DNA of 7,579 nt from Cyanobacteria bacterium UBA8803 (GCA_003505715.1 DNXU01000502.1:1-7579); one strand, 5' to 3'. Counted from the stretch's first letter, positions 1 to 6,834 are shown. The notes: generated by a model not told the origin, from the sequence alone. Made by a program: numbers and translations.

Positions 1-231
1 CGTCCCACTCCGGCTGTGAAATTGCCGCTTTTTCTATGCCCGGAGTCATCGACGATTACTAAGACTCTACATCCTCCTGGTGGTGCTGTAGCACTTGTCG
101 GAGCAATGAGTGGTGTTTCCTGGGATTTTCTGCTTACTCCGGTTTTAGCGGGGTCAATCATTATCCTGTTTTGTACGCTTGCCTTCAATAATTTAGCAGC
201 GGGGAGAACATATCCCAAACACTGGCTGTAG
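1..231 (+). CDS. HPP-family integral membrane protein, C-terminal part (enters from left edge)
   Basis: The reading frame is open to the left edge, so the N-terminus is outside the window. The GTG at 16 is only an internal candidate and not a convincing start. The translated end carries the family signature TLHPPGGAVAL (about positions 76-108), then a hydrophobic segment (LLTPVLAGSIIILFCTLAF) and the conserved tail NNLAAGRTYPKHWL. These identify the last part of an HPP protein, normally a four-helix membrane protein. Cyanobacterial and chloroplast HPP members have been linked to nitrite transport; whether this copy does that is inference. Oddly, the residues before the signature (LPLFLCPESSTIT) do not resemble the usual hydrophobic helix. 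Frame 3 of the same bases reads IAAFSMPGV, which fits better, so a frameshift or small deletion around bases 20-60 is possible. It converges on the minus-strand gene ending at 276, with 44 bases between them. Confidence 0.8.
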   Translation, partial: RPTPAVKLPLFLCPESSTITKTLHPPGGAVALVGAMSGVSWDFLLTPVLAGSIIILFCTLAFNNLAAGRTYPKHWL

Positions 232-240
232 CTTGGGATA
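211..240. other. Inverted repeat across the HPP stop codon
   Basis: TATCCCAA (211-218) and TTGGGATA (233-240) are perfect 8-bp arms around a 14-base loop, overlapping the last codons and stop of the HPP gene. It sits between two converging genes, where a shared terminator would be expected. There is no T run on either side and the stem is AT-rich, so a terminator role is only a weak guess. Confidence 0.25.
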
Positions 241-275
241 CGTTCAAACCTGGCATCACTTCCAAAAGCCAAATG

Positions 276-578
276 TTAACGATAGTCAGAACCAGCCCGA
301 ACTCTGACATCTGGATCGGGATCAGCATAGCGAGCTGGCTCGTTACGTTTTCTACCAGCTAAACCTGCTAATCCAGCCAGACCCAATAAACCTAACCAAC
401 CCCAATCCATGTCATCATCTTCGGTATATCCAGCATCAGTGTTGGTATTGGGTGCAGTGTAGGTTCCAGTTCCAGGAGCAGTATCTTGAGCTTGTACTTG
501 AGTAGAGAAGGGTACAACTGCTAAAGTTGCAGCAATGACACCAGCTCCGACTAATTTTGAAAAACTAGAAATGTTCAC
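276..578 (-). CDS. Small exported protein of the WGxxGxxG type
   Basis: A 100-residue protein with three visible parts. Residues 1-30 form a classical signal peptide: a Lys at 8, a hydrophobic core VGAGVIAATLAVVPF, and a likely cleavage after the VQA ending at 30. Residues 31-58 are a Thr/Pro/Asp-rich, acidic linker. Residues 59-78 hold a WGxxGxxG motif (W59, G60, G63, G66) running into a Gly/Leu-rich hydrophobic stretch and the basic cluster RKR (76-78). A 22-residue hydrophilic tail follows. A hydrophobic segment closed by a basic cluster resembles C-terminal sorting signals such as the WGxxGxxG-CTERM class. The protein is therefore probably exported and held at a membrane or the cell surface; its function is unknown. 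The start is GTG at 578, chosen because AAGGAG lies 8 bases upstream and the signal peptide begins there. It is transcribed divergently from the downstream signalling operon. Confidence 0.85.
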   Translation of the reverse strand: MNISSFSKLVGAGVIAATLAVVPFSTQVQAQDTAPGTGTYTAPNTNTDAGYTEDDDMDWGWLGLLGLAGLAGLAGRKRNEPARYADPDPDVRVRAGSDYR

Positions 579-586
579 GATTGAAT

Positions 587-592
587 CTCCTT
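587..592 (-). promoter_or_regulatory. Shine-Dalgarno site of the WGxxGxxG gene
   Basis: On the minus strand the bases read AAGGAG, 8 bases before the GTG at 578. This near-perfect site fixes the non-ATG start and is the clearest ribosome binding site in the window. Confidence 0.75.
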
Positions 593-932
593 TGTGCTAG
601 CGGTCTTTAGTCTCTCTAACACTAAGACATCGTCCGAAGCCGTTGTATCAATCTTCAGCCGGAACTATGACATCCCTTTTAGTGCAACTGAGGAGGTAGG
701 AAAATTGCTCAGCTCTTCTGCCTAAAGATGATTGGCAAAACTTTTAGTACATTAATGGCAGTAATTTCAGGAGATAGATATAGTTCTCTCCTACCTTAGC
801 TACTGCTACCTATTTTATTTATCCTCAATCTGAGTATTTTTATCGGGTATAAAATTTCGTTGAAATTCCTAATTATCTGTGCCAAGTTAATTAATACAGA
901 ATTTAGCTGAATTTATTAACAACCCACCCTTG

Positions 933-959
933 TAGAGACTTTCCGCCGGAACGTCTCTA
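933..959. repeat. 27-bp imperfect palindrome
   Basis: The arms TAGAGACTTTCCG (933-945) and CGGAACGTCTCTA (947-959) are inverted copies with one mismatch in 13 and a single central base. From memory, it resembles the dispersed palindromes of filamentous cyanobacteria built on TAGAGACGTTCC...GGAACGTCTCTA; this was not searched. It lies 75 bases before the operon's first codon, so it could also be an operator or a transcript hairpin. A dispersed repeat is the likelier reading. Confidence 0.6.
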
Positions 960-1034
960 GTCGCCATTCCCTCGAATCCAAAGTTTAAATAGAAAGTAGA
1001 GGGGAATACTCAAAGGGAAAAACTGAATTTTAAG

Positions 1035-2918
1035 ATGAGAGTTCTACTGGTAGAAGATGATGAGCGACTCAGTGTTACTCTTGTGACTGTCCTACTCAAA
1101 CAGCATTACCTTGTTGATGTCGTTAAGGATAGCCAAGAGGCTTTCCAATTCCTAGATACCTTTGCCTACGATCTAGTGCTACTAGACATTGTACTGCCTG
1201 GAGTGGATGGCATTACTCTGTGCCAGCAGTTACGCGCCCGTGGCTTGACTATACCGATCCTCTTACTTACCGCACGCGATGATACTACCGATAAGGTTAA
1301 GGGTCTAGATGCTGGTGCTGATGACTATCTGGTCAAACCCTTTGACTTGCAGGAGTTCTTGGCTCGAATTCGAGCCTTACTGCGACGGGGAAGTTCTCCA
1401 ATTCTTTCGAGCCTAGAGTGGGGTGATTTACGTCTCATCCCCAGTACTCGTGAAGCGAGCTATGGGAACCAATCCTTGTCGCTGACTCTTAAAGAATATC
1501 GCCTCTTGGAGCTTTTTCTGCGCAACAATCATCGAGTATTTAGCTGTGACGACCTGATCCAAGACCTGTGGTCTTTTGAAGACCCTCCCACAGAAAGCAC
1601 GATCCGATCGCACATTCGAGGGTTGCGCAATAAGCTCAAAGCAGCTGGAGCCAGTCCCGATCTGGTTGAGACAGTTTATGGTGTGGGTTATCGCCTCAAG
1701 GAGCTGGGGGGTACTAGGGGAACTCGAAGAAGTGGAGAACCACAAAACCTCGAAGATAAAGAGCGGCAGACTTTAGCTGCACTAGCCAGACGTTGGGAAC
1801 AGTTCAGAACCAGTATTTTTGAGGATGTAGATTTCTTAGAACGGGCGATCCGAGAGGTAGAGAGGCAAACAACCCCTTTTTTACAACCGCAAGCGATCGC
1901 CACTGCTCATAATCTGGTGGGGTTATTGGGTAGTTTGCGCTTGGCAGATGCCGCCAGAATTTGCCGCGAAATTGAAATATTGTTGCTCTCCGAGATCGCA
2001 CCCAATTCAGAAAACCTTTTGCAGCTTCAGGAACAGATCCAAATGCTGCGTCAGGTTTTGGCAGAGTCATCGCCAGCAACAGTTCCTTCAACAGAAGCAT
2101 TCTCACCCACAATAGAGCCGAATCTGCCAGTGGTATTAGCGATCGATGACGATCCAGAACTGACTGAACAGTTGCGCCAACTAGGAAGTAATTGGGGTCT
2201 CCAGATTGAGGTTGCTACTAGTCTAGCCACAGGCAGAGAACGCCTGAGAGACAACCGTCCAGATTTAATTATTTTAGATCTGTGCTTTCCAGAGGAGCTT
2301 GAAGATGGTCTAACCCTACTGGCTCAATTGAGTGAGTCAACTCCCCGAATACCTGTGGTAGTCCTGACCATACGCGGAGCATTGAGCGATCGCCTCGAAG
2401 CTGCCAGAGCTGAAGCGGTTGCTTTTTTACACAAACCTTTCTCTCCGGAACAGGTGCTGGCAATCGTCCATCAAACTCTCCAACAATCTCGTCCCTTGGC
2501 AGCAAAAATCTTGGTTGTAGACGACGACTCTCAATTTCTGTCTTTGCTGCGAACTAGTTTGGCATCAGAGGAACTGCAACTAACCACTCTGAGCGATCCT
2601 CGACAGTTCTGGGAAACCCTGGAAACTGTAGTACCCGATCTGCTGGTTCTAGATCTAGAAATGTCGGATCTCAATGGGATTGACTTGTGCCGAGTCGTCC
2701 GCAATGACCCTCGTTGGAACGATCTGCCGATTTTGTTTCTCACCGCTCATATCAATAGATTGAATGTAGAGCAAATAGTGGCAGCTGGTGCTGATGACTT
2801 TATCAGTAAGTCAGCTTTGAGTTTAGAATTACAGATTCGTATTTTCAGCCACTTGCAGCGAGTTCGCAGATTACGACAAATGGCGCAGGTCAGAACGGGA
2901 ATAGGAGATCTAGGCTAG
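1035..2918 (+). CDS. Multi-domain response regulator: REC, OmpR/PhoB winged helix, HPt, REC, REC
   Basis: A 627-residue cytoplasmic transcription regulator. REC1 (about 1-118) has the acidic pair D8/D9, phospho-acceptor D51 in LLLDIVLPG, T79 and K101 in KPF. A PhoB-type winged helix follows (about 126-222), with a recognition helix around TESTIRSHIRGLRNKL and the typical end VYGVGYRL. An HPt-like helical domain (about 240-345) carries H292 in AHNLVG, where the usual Lys of HxLKG is Val. REC2 (about 365-485) keeps D371-D373, D415, T445 and K467; it has a short insertion after D415. REC3 (about 490-612) keeps D496-D498, D540, T570 and K592, followed by Ser instead of Pro. This long form is known in cyanobacteria, but an ordinary OmpR regulator has only the first two domains. 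It presumably receives phosphate from the kinase encoded next and switches transcription; its targets are unknown. The ATG at 1035 is chosen because MRVLLVEDDE is a canonical REC beginning. Confidence 0.93.
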   Translation: MRVLLVEDDERLSVTLVTVLLKQHYLVDVVKDSQEAFQFLDTFAYDLVLLDIVLPGVDGITLCQQLRARGLTIPILLLTARDDTTDKVKGLDAGADDYLVKPFDLQEFLARIRALLRRGSSPILSSLEWGDLRLIPSTREASYGNQSLSLTLKEYRLLELFLRNNHRVFSCDDLIQDLWSFEDPPTESTIRSHIRGLRNKLKAAGASPDLVETVYGVGYRLKELGGTRGTRRSGEPQNLEDKERQTLAALARRWEQFRTSIFEDVDFLERAIREVERQTTPFLQPQAIATAHNLVGLLGSLRLADAARICREIEILLLSEIAPNSENLLQLQEQIQMLRQVLAESSPATVPSTEAFSPTIEPNLPVVLAIDDDPELTEQLRQLGSNWGLQIEVATSLATGRERLRDNRPDLIILDLCFPEELEDGLTLLAQLSESTPRIPVVVLTIRGALSDRLEAARAEAVAFLHKPFSPEQVLAIVHQTLQQSRPLAAKILVVDDDSQFLSLLRTSLASEELQLTTLSDPRQFWETLETVVPDLLVLDLEMSDLNGIDLCRVVRNDPRWNDLPILFLTAHINRLNVEQIVAAGADDFISKSALSLELQIRIFSHLQRVRRLRQMAQVRTGIGDLG

Positions 2919-2957
2919 TGAGTGGTCATCGGCTACCTACGTCTTTAATTTTCAGGG

Positions 2958-5900
2958 ATGCAACTCGACCATCTTCCCTTCTACTTACCGCCTTTAGCCA
3001 AAATCATCGATCGCTGTCCGCCAACGGTGGCACCGGATACTCCCCTCCTAGAGGTTCTATATCGGATGAGTTGGGTTGAAGGCAACTCTACGGCTTTGCC
3101 ATGGTTGAACTCAACGGATGAGGCCACGAGAGTTAGCCAACGCCACTATAGCTATATCCTGATTACTGAGGGCAACCAATTAGTGGGGATTTTCACAAAC
3201 CGGGATGTGGTTCGCCTCACAGCTACCAGGAGGACGCTAGTGGGGATAACTATTGCCGAGGTTATGACGCGATCGCTAGTTGTCCTCAAAGATACTGAGT
3301 ATGAAACTATTTTCTCAGTCTTATCTCTCTTGAAAAAACATCAGATCCGTCACCTTCCTGTTGTGGATCGGCAAGGACAACTGGTGGGGATGGTCACCAA
3401 TGAAACGCTACACCAAGCTTTACAACCTTCTAATTACCTCAAATTGCGTTCCGTGGCCGAGGTTATGAAAACTCCGGTAATTTATGCCTCTCCTGAGATA
3501 TCCGTGCTAAAGGTAGCCCAAATCATGGCCGAGCATCAGGTTAGTTGTGTAGTCATTTGTCAGCCGTCAGCAGTTAACAGTCAGTGGCTTAGGGAACAAC
3601 AAATAAGTACCGATGATGGCCTACTAAAACCCTTAGGCATAATCTCAGAGCGAGATATTGCCCAGTATCAGTTACAAAACTTGGACTTAGAACGCCTGCC
3701 AGCTGCCGAGGTGATGAGTGCGCCCTTATTTTCCCTGAGTCCAGATGATAGCTTGTTGGTAGCGCATCAAACCATGCAGCATCTGCGAGTGCGGCGCTTG
3801 GTGGTAACTGGTAGAGAAGGGGAACTCTTAGGGATTATTACTCAAACCAATTTGCTACAAATCCTTGATCCTATTGAGCTATATGGCGTGGTGGAAGTAT
3901 TAAGCCACAACGTCGAGTTAAAACAGGCCAACGAACAACTGCAAGCTGAAATTAGCGCTCGCCAACACTTTGAAGAGGAATTGCGCCAGAGTGAAGAAAA
4001 GTTTCGCCAGTTAGCCGAGAACATCAATGCTGTGTTCTGGATGAGCAACCCCGTTACCCAAGAAATGCTCTACATCAGTCCTGCCTATGAAACAATCTGG
4101 GGTTGTAGCTGTGGCAGTTTATACGAACAACCTCGCAGTTGGATGAAGGCCATCCACCCAGATGACTTAGAAAGAGTACTCAATACCCTTGAGGAACGCA
4201 ACTGCCTGGGATATCCTAACAATTTCGTTCAGGAATACCGAATTGTTAAACCCAATGGCGAAATTCGCTATATTAACAATCGCAGCTTTTCTCTCCGCAA
4301 AGCATCGGGAGAAGTATACCGCCTTTTAGGTATTGCTGAAGATATTACCGATCGCAAATTAGCAGAAATTGCCTTACAAAATCTTAACCAGGAACTAGAA
4401 TTTAGAGTCAAGCAAAGGACTGCCGAGTTACAGCAAGCTCACGAGCAACTACAAGCAGAGTATAAGGAGCGCATACAAGCAGAAGCAGCGCTAAAAGAAA
4501 GTGAGGAGCGCTTTCGCACTATCTTTGAGGAAGCACCGATTGGTATGAATATTTGCGATCTAGACGGTAGATTTATCCAAATCAATCAAAAGCTTTGCGA
4601 AATCTTGGGCTATACTCAAGCAGAATTACAAAAACTTACGTTTAAGAAGCTGACCTATTCGGAGGATCTCAAAGCGAATGCCAAATATGTGCGATCGCTC
4701 TTAGCGAATGAAATATCAGCCTTTTCCCTAGAAAAACGCTACATCCACAAAAAAGGCCACCGGATCTGGGCTAAGGCCAGAGTATCGTTGTGGCGCGATG
4801 CATCGGGAGAACCTAAGTATTTTATTGCCGCAGTTGAAGATATTACCGATCGCAAGCAGATAGAATTAGAGCTAAAAGCTAGCCAACAGAAGTACAAAAC
4901 CCTATTTGATATTCTCCCGATTGGAGTTTGTATTACTGATGCCAGAGGCAATCTGGTCGAAGCAAATCCCGCGTCAGAACAAATTTTAGGGCTATCAGTT
5001 GCCGAGCAGATCCGCCTCACTTGTCAAGATCCTCAATGGCCTATTCTGCGCTCGGATGGTACGCCGATGGCAACTTCAGAGTTGGCTATTATTAAGGCTT
5101 TAATCCAGCAAAAAACTGTTAAAAATCAAGAAGTAGGAATTGTTAAAACACCACAAGAAATTACCTGGTTGAGTGTCAATGCTGCTCCCATTCCCTTGAA
5201 TAATTATGGAGTAGCAATCGCCTACGTTGATATTACAGAGCGCAAAAAAGTAGAACAAATAAAAGATGAGTTTCTCGCGATCGCCAGCCACGAACTCCGC
5301 ACTCCCCTGACAGGATTGCGGGGAGCGTTGGGATTGCTGGCAACTGGGCAACTCGGCACCCTAACTGAACCAGGCCAAAGGCTATTGGAATTTGCTTTAT
5401 TAGATACTCAACGTCTTGTGCGTTTGGTTAACGATATCCTGGATTTAAAGCGTTTTAAATTTGGCAAAAAGGTTATTAATCCCCAGGTTTGTCAGACTGC
5501 TAAGTTGATCGAGCAAGCAACAAGTATTATGCAACCGATCGCTGACGAAGCTGGGGTAACTATAGCTGTGGGGACTGTTACAGGTGTCGTGTGGGCAGAT
5601 GGCGATCGCATCATTCAAGTTTTGACTAACTTGCTAAGTAATGCCATCAAATTTTCCTCTCGAGGAAGTACTATCTGGTTGAGTACCAAACCGAAGGATG
5701 ATTGGGTCGTCTTCCAAATAAAAGATCAAGGCCGAGGAATTCCCCCTGACAAGCTAGATATCATCTTTGAACCCTTTGGACAAGTGGATGCCTCTGACTC
5801 TCGTGCCTCTAGAGGTACGGGTTTGGGTTTACCCATCTGTCGCAGCATCGTGCAGCAGCATCAGGGACGCCTTTGGGTTGACAGTACTCCTGGAATTGGC

Positions 5901-6020
5901 AGCACCTTTTATTTCACCCTACCCCTACCCTCTAAGAATACAAGAAGCGAGGTAACAGATCTAACAATCTTGATGAATCAAACCATGAACCATGACTACC
6001 AAAAGCATTCTGATTATTGA
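2958..6020 (+). CDS. Sensor histidine kinase with four CBS motifs and three PAS domains
   Basis: A 1020-residue kinase with no transmembrane segment, so it probably senses a cytoplasmic signal. Four CBS motifs fill residues 15-305, with an insertion near 203-223 in the third. CBS pairs commonly bind adenine nucleotides or related ligands. A coiled coil (about 312-350) leads to PAS1 (345-465), a second coiled coil (468-515), PAS2 (514-633) and PAS3 (640-763). PAS1 and PAS2 each end in EDITDRK; PAS3 ends in VDITERK. HisKA carries the phospho-acceptor H778 in SHELRTPLTG. The HATPase domain shows the N box (N895), DQGRG (923-927), a FEPF-type F box and GTGLGL (953-958). All catalytic boxes are present, so it should be active. 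It lacks its own receiver, fitting use of the REC and HPt domains encoded on either side. It starts 39 bases after the upstream regulator. ATG 2958 is the first possible start after an in-frame stop at 2946, with no well-spaced ribosome site. Confidence 0.94.
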   Translation: MQLDHLPFYLPPLAKIIDRCPPTVAPDTPLLEVLYRMSWVEGNSTALPWLNSTDEATRVSQRHYSYILITEGNQLVGIFTNRDVVRLTATRRTLVGITIAEVMTRSLVVLKDTEYETIFSVLSLLKKHQIRHLPVVDRQGQLVGMVTNETLHQALQPSNYLKLRSVAEVMKTPVIYASPEISVLKVAQIMAEHQVSCVVICQPSAVNSQWLREQQISTDDGLLKPLGIISERDIAQYQLQNLDLERLPAAEVMSAPLFSLSPDDSLLVAHQTMQHLRVRRLVVTGREGELLGIITQTNLLQILDPIELYGVVEVLSHNVELKQANEQLQAEISARQHFEEELRQSEEKFRQLAENINAVFWMSNPVTQEMLYISPAYETIWGCSCGSLYEQPRSWMKAIHPDDLERVLNTLEERNCLGYPNNFVQEYRIVKPNGEIRYINNRSFSLRKASGEVYRLLGIAEDITDRKLAEIALQNLNQELEFRVKQRTAELQQAHEQLQAEYKERIQAEAALKESEERFRTIFEEAPIGMNICDLDGRFIQINQKLCEILGYTQAELQKLTFKKLTYSEDLKANAKYVRSLLANEISAFSLEKRYIHKKGHRIWAKARVSLWRDASGEPKYFIAAVEDITDRKQIELELKASQQKYKTLFDILPIGVCITDARGNLVEANPASEQILGLSVAEQIRLTCQDPQWPILRSDGTPMATSELAIIKALIQQKTVKNQEVGIVKTPQEITWLSVNAAPIPLNNYGVAIAYVDITERKKVEQIKDEFLAIASHELRTPLTGLRGALGLLATGQLGTLTEPGQRLLEFALLDTQRLVRLVNDILDLKRFKFGKKVINPQVCQTAKLIEQATSIMQPIADEAGVTIAVGTVTGVVWADGDRIIQVLTNLLSNAIKFSSRGSTIWLSTKPKDDWVVFQIKDQGRGIPPDKLDIIFEPFGQVDASDSRASRGTGLGLPICRSIVQQHQGRLWVDSTPGIGSTFYFTLPLPSKNTRSEVTDLTILMNQTMNHDYQKHSDY

Positions 6021-6369
6021 TGATGAATACCGCATCCGCGAAATTATCAAGATGACCTTGGAAATGATGGCGGGATGGAAGGTATTGACTGCTAGTTCCG
6101 GTAGTGAGGGTGTAGCAGTAGCGCGATCGCAACAACCTGACGCTATCCTCTTAGACATGATGATGCCCGATCTGGATGGAACCGCCACCTTAGTCCAACT
6201 GCAAGCAAGTAGTGTAACCCGGCAAATTCCTGTACTGTTGTTAACGGCCAAATCGCAGTCAATTGAGGCGCACCAACTGCAAGATGGAGTACGCGCCGTG
6301 ATTGATAAACCTTTCGATCCTCTCACATTAACCACCCTGATTGCAGAGGCGTTGGGTTGGAATTTTTAA
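5992..6369 (+). CDS. Single-domain response regulator (stand-alone REC)
   Basis: A 125-residue protein consisting only of a receiver domain. It has the acidic pair D10/D11, phospho-acceptor D55 in ILLDMMMPDLDG, T85 in LLLTAK and K106 in DKPFDP, so every residue needed for phosphorylation is present. There is no output domain. Such proteins act as phosphate shuttles or sinks, or bind partner proteins. Its gene overlaps the kinase gene by 29 bases in another frame, and no Shine-Dalgarno site is visible before the ATG. This suggests translation coupled to the kinase. It is probably phosphorylated by the kinase at H778 and could pass phosphate to the HPt His of the operon's first protein; that route is inferred. 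Confidence 0.92.
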   Translation: MTTKSILIIDDEYRIREIIKMTLEMMAGWKVLTASSGSEGVAVARSQQPDAILLDMMMPDLDGTATLVQLQASSVTRQIPVLLLTAKSQSIEAHQLQDGVRAVIDKPFDPLTLTTLIAEALGWNF

Positions 6370-6437
6370 AGAATGTGTAAAGATACTGAATCTGCACAGG
6401 TTCTGCACAACTGCTAACTAAGCTTTGGATGGAGGCA

Positions 6438-6459
6438 ATGCCCAATCTACATTGGGTAT
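6438..6459 (+). terminator. Possible transcription terminator after the signalling operon
   Basis: ATGCCCAAT (6438-6446) and ATTGGGTAT (6451-6459) form a 9-bp stem, including one G-U pair, with a 4-base loop. It lies about 70 bases after the last operon gene. The following bases (GGGATTCTTTG) are only weakly T-rich, so it is not a textbook intrinsic terminator, but it is the best hairpin in this gap. Confidence 0.4.
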
Positions 6460-6560
6460 GGGATTCTTTGTAATTCAGTACCCTGTTTTCTAGAGATGTA
6501 CTTCAGATTGTTCAGCTTTGCCAAAACCTTACAGCACTAAGCTGTTTAATTACATTGTAT

Positions 6561-6588
6561 TTGAAAACTATTAAAACTGAAAAATAAT
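6561..6588 (+). promoter_or_regulatory. Candidate promoter of the small DUF5049-like gene
   Basis: TTGAAA (6561-6566) and AATAAT (6583-6588) resemble -35 and -10 elements with a 16-base spacer, in a very AT-rich stretch about 30 bases before the ATG at 6619. AT-rich DNA often gives such matches by chance. Confidence 0.3.
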
Positions 6589-6618
6589 CATTGAAATGGA
6601 GAAGGTAATCGAGTTTAC

Positions 6619-6834
6619 ATGTCAGAAAAGGCTATCAAAATACCAGCACAAGTTCTTAAAGATTTAGCAGAAATAAAATCCTTAGGCAACGTAAACATGT
6701 ATAGCAAAGACCAAATATTGGTAGCTTGTATAAACTTGAAATATTACACTACAGCTATATGGATTTCAGATAACTTTACTGTATACCTAAAAGGAATAAC
6801 TAAAGGCTTTGAACCTTCTGATTCATGTGATTAG
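6619..6834 (+). CDS. Small DUF5049-like hypothetical protein
   Basis: A 71-residue soluble protein with no signal peptide or membrane segment. Its middle (residues about 16-64) has the pattern I+..G..NMYS+DQIL...I...YY....WI.DN...Y..GI.KGFEP. From memory this resembles the small DUF5049 family, found in phages and bacteria and of unknown function; the match is by pattern only. The ATG at 6619 is the only in-frame start after a stop at 6592. The possible ribosome site GGAGAAGG (6598-6605) is 13 bases away, farther than ideal. The gene stands alone between the signalling operon and a mobile-element zone, with a higher AT content than the operon, consistent with acquired DNA. Its function cannot be told. 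Confidence 0.65.
   Translation: MSEKAIKIPAQVLKDLAEIKSLGNVNMYSKDQILVACINLKYYTTAIWISDNFTVYLKGITKGFEPSDSCD

Larger units (their letters stand above)
579..1034. other. Gene-free stretch between divergent genes
   Basis: No credible coding region was found here. The stretch must hold the promoters of both the minus-strand WGxxGxxG gene and the plus-strand signalling operon, but no good -35/-10 pair stands out. TATAAAAT at 848-855 could serve as a -10 for plus-strand transcription, with no matching -35. A weak hairpin (GTCTTTAG at 603-610 against CTAAGAC at 622-628, one bulge) would lie in the leader of the minus-strand gene. A 27-bp palindrome at 933-959 is listed separately. The operon's first gene lacks a good ribosome binding site: the nearest candidate, AAAGGG at 1012-1017, is 17 bases before its ATG. 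Confidence 0.6.

Noticed and set aside
694..796. AGGTAGGA (694-701) and TCCTACCT (789-796), an inverted pair
   Set aside because: Arms of only 8 bp about 87 bases apart in AT-rich DNA have no clear structural meaning.
1428..2743. Several minus-strand and alternate-frame reading frames inside the regulator gene
   Set aside because: They lie opposite a well-supported REC/HPt/REC protein and have no recognisable domains or ribosome sites.
3842..5351. Minus-strand reading frames inside the kinase gene
   Set aside because: They overlap the PAS and HisKA coding sequence, show Ser/Arg/Cys-rich composition typical of antisense frames, and have no recognisable domain.
5932..6335. Minus-strand frames of 67 and 124 residues opposite the lone REC gene
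   Set aside because: The plus-strand receiver has all canonical residues; the antisense frames show nothing recognisable.
6388..6412. Short direct repeat TCTGCACA before the possible terminator
   Set aside because: Two copies of eight bases are too short and have no context to suggest an operator or an array.
6531..6547. TAAGCTGTT at 6538-6546, like the MITE and IS end
   Set aside because: Only nine bases match, the following TTTAAA-type part is absent and no partner end is nearby, so it is probably chance.
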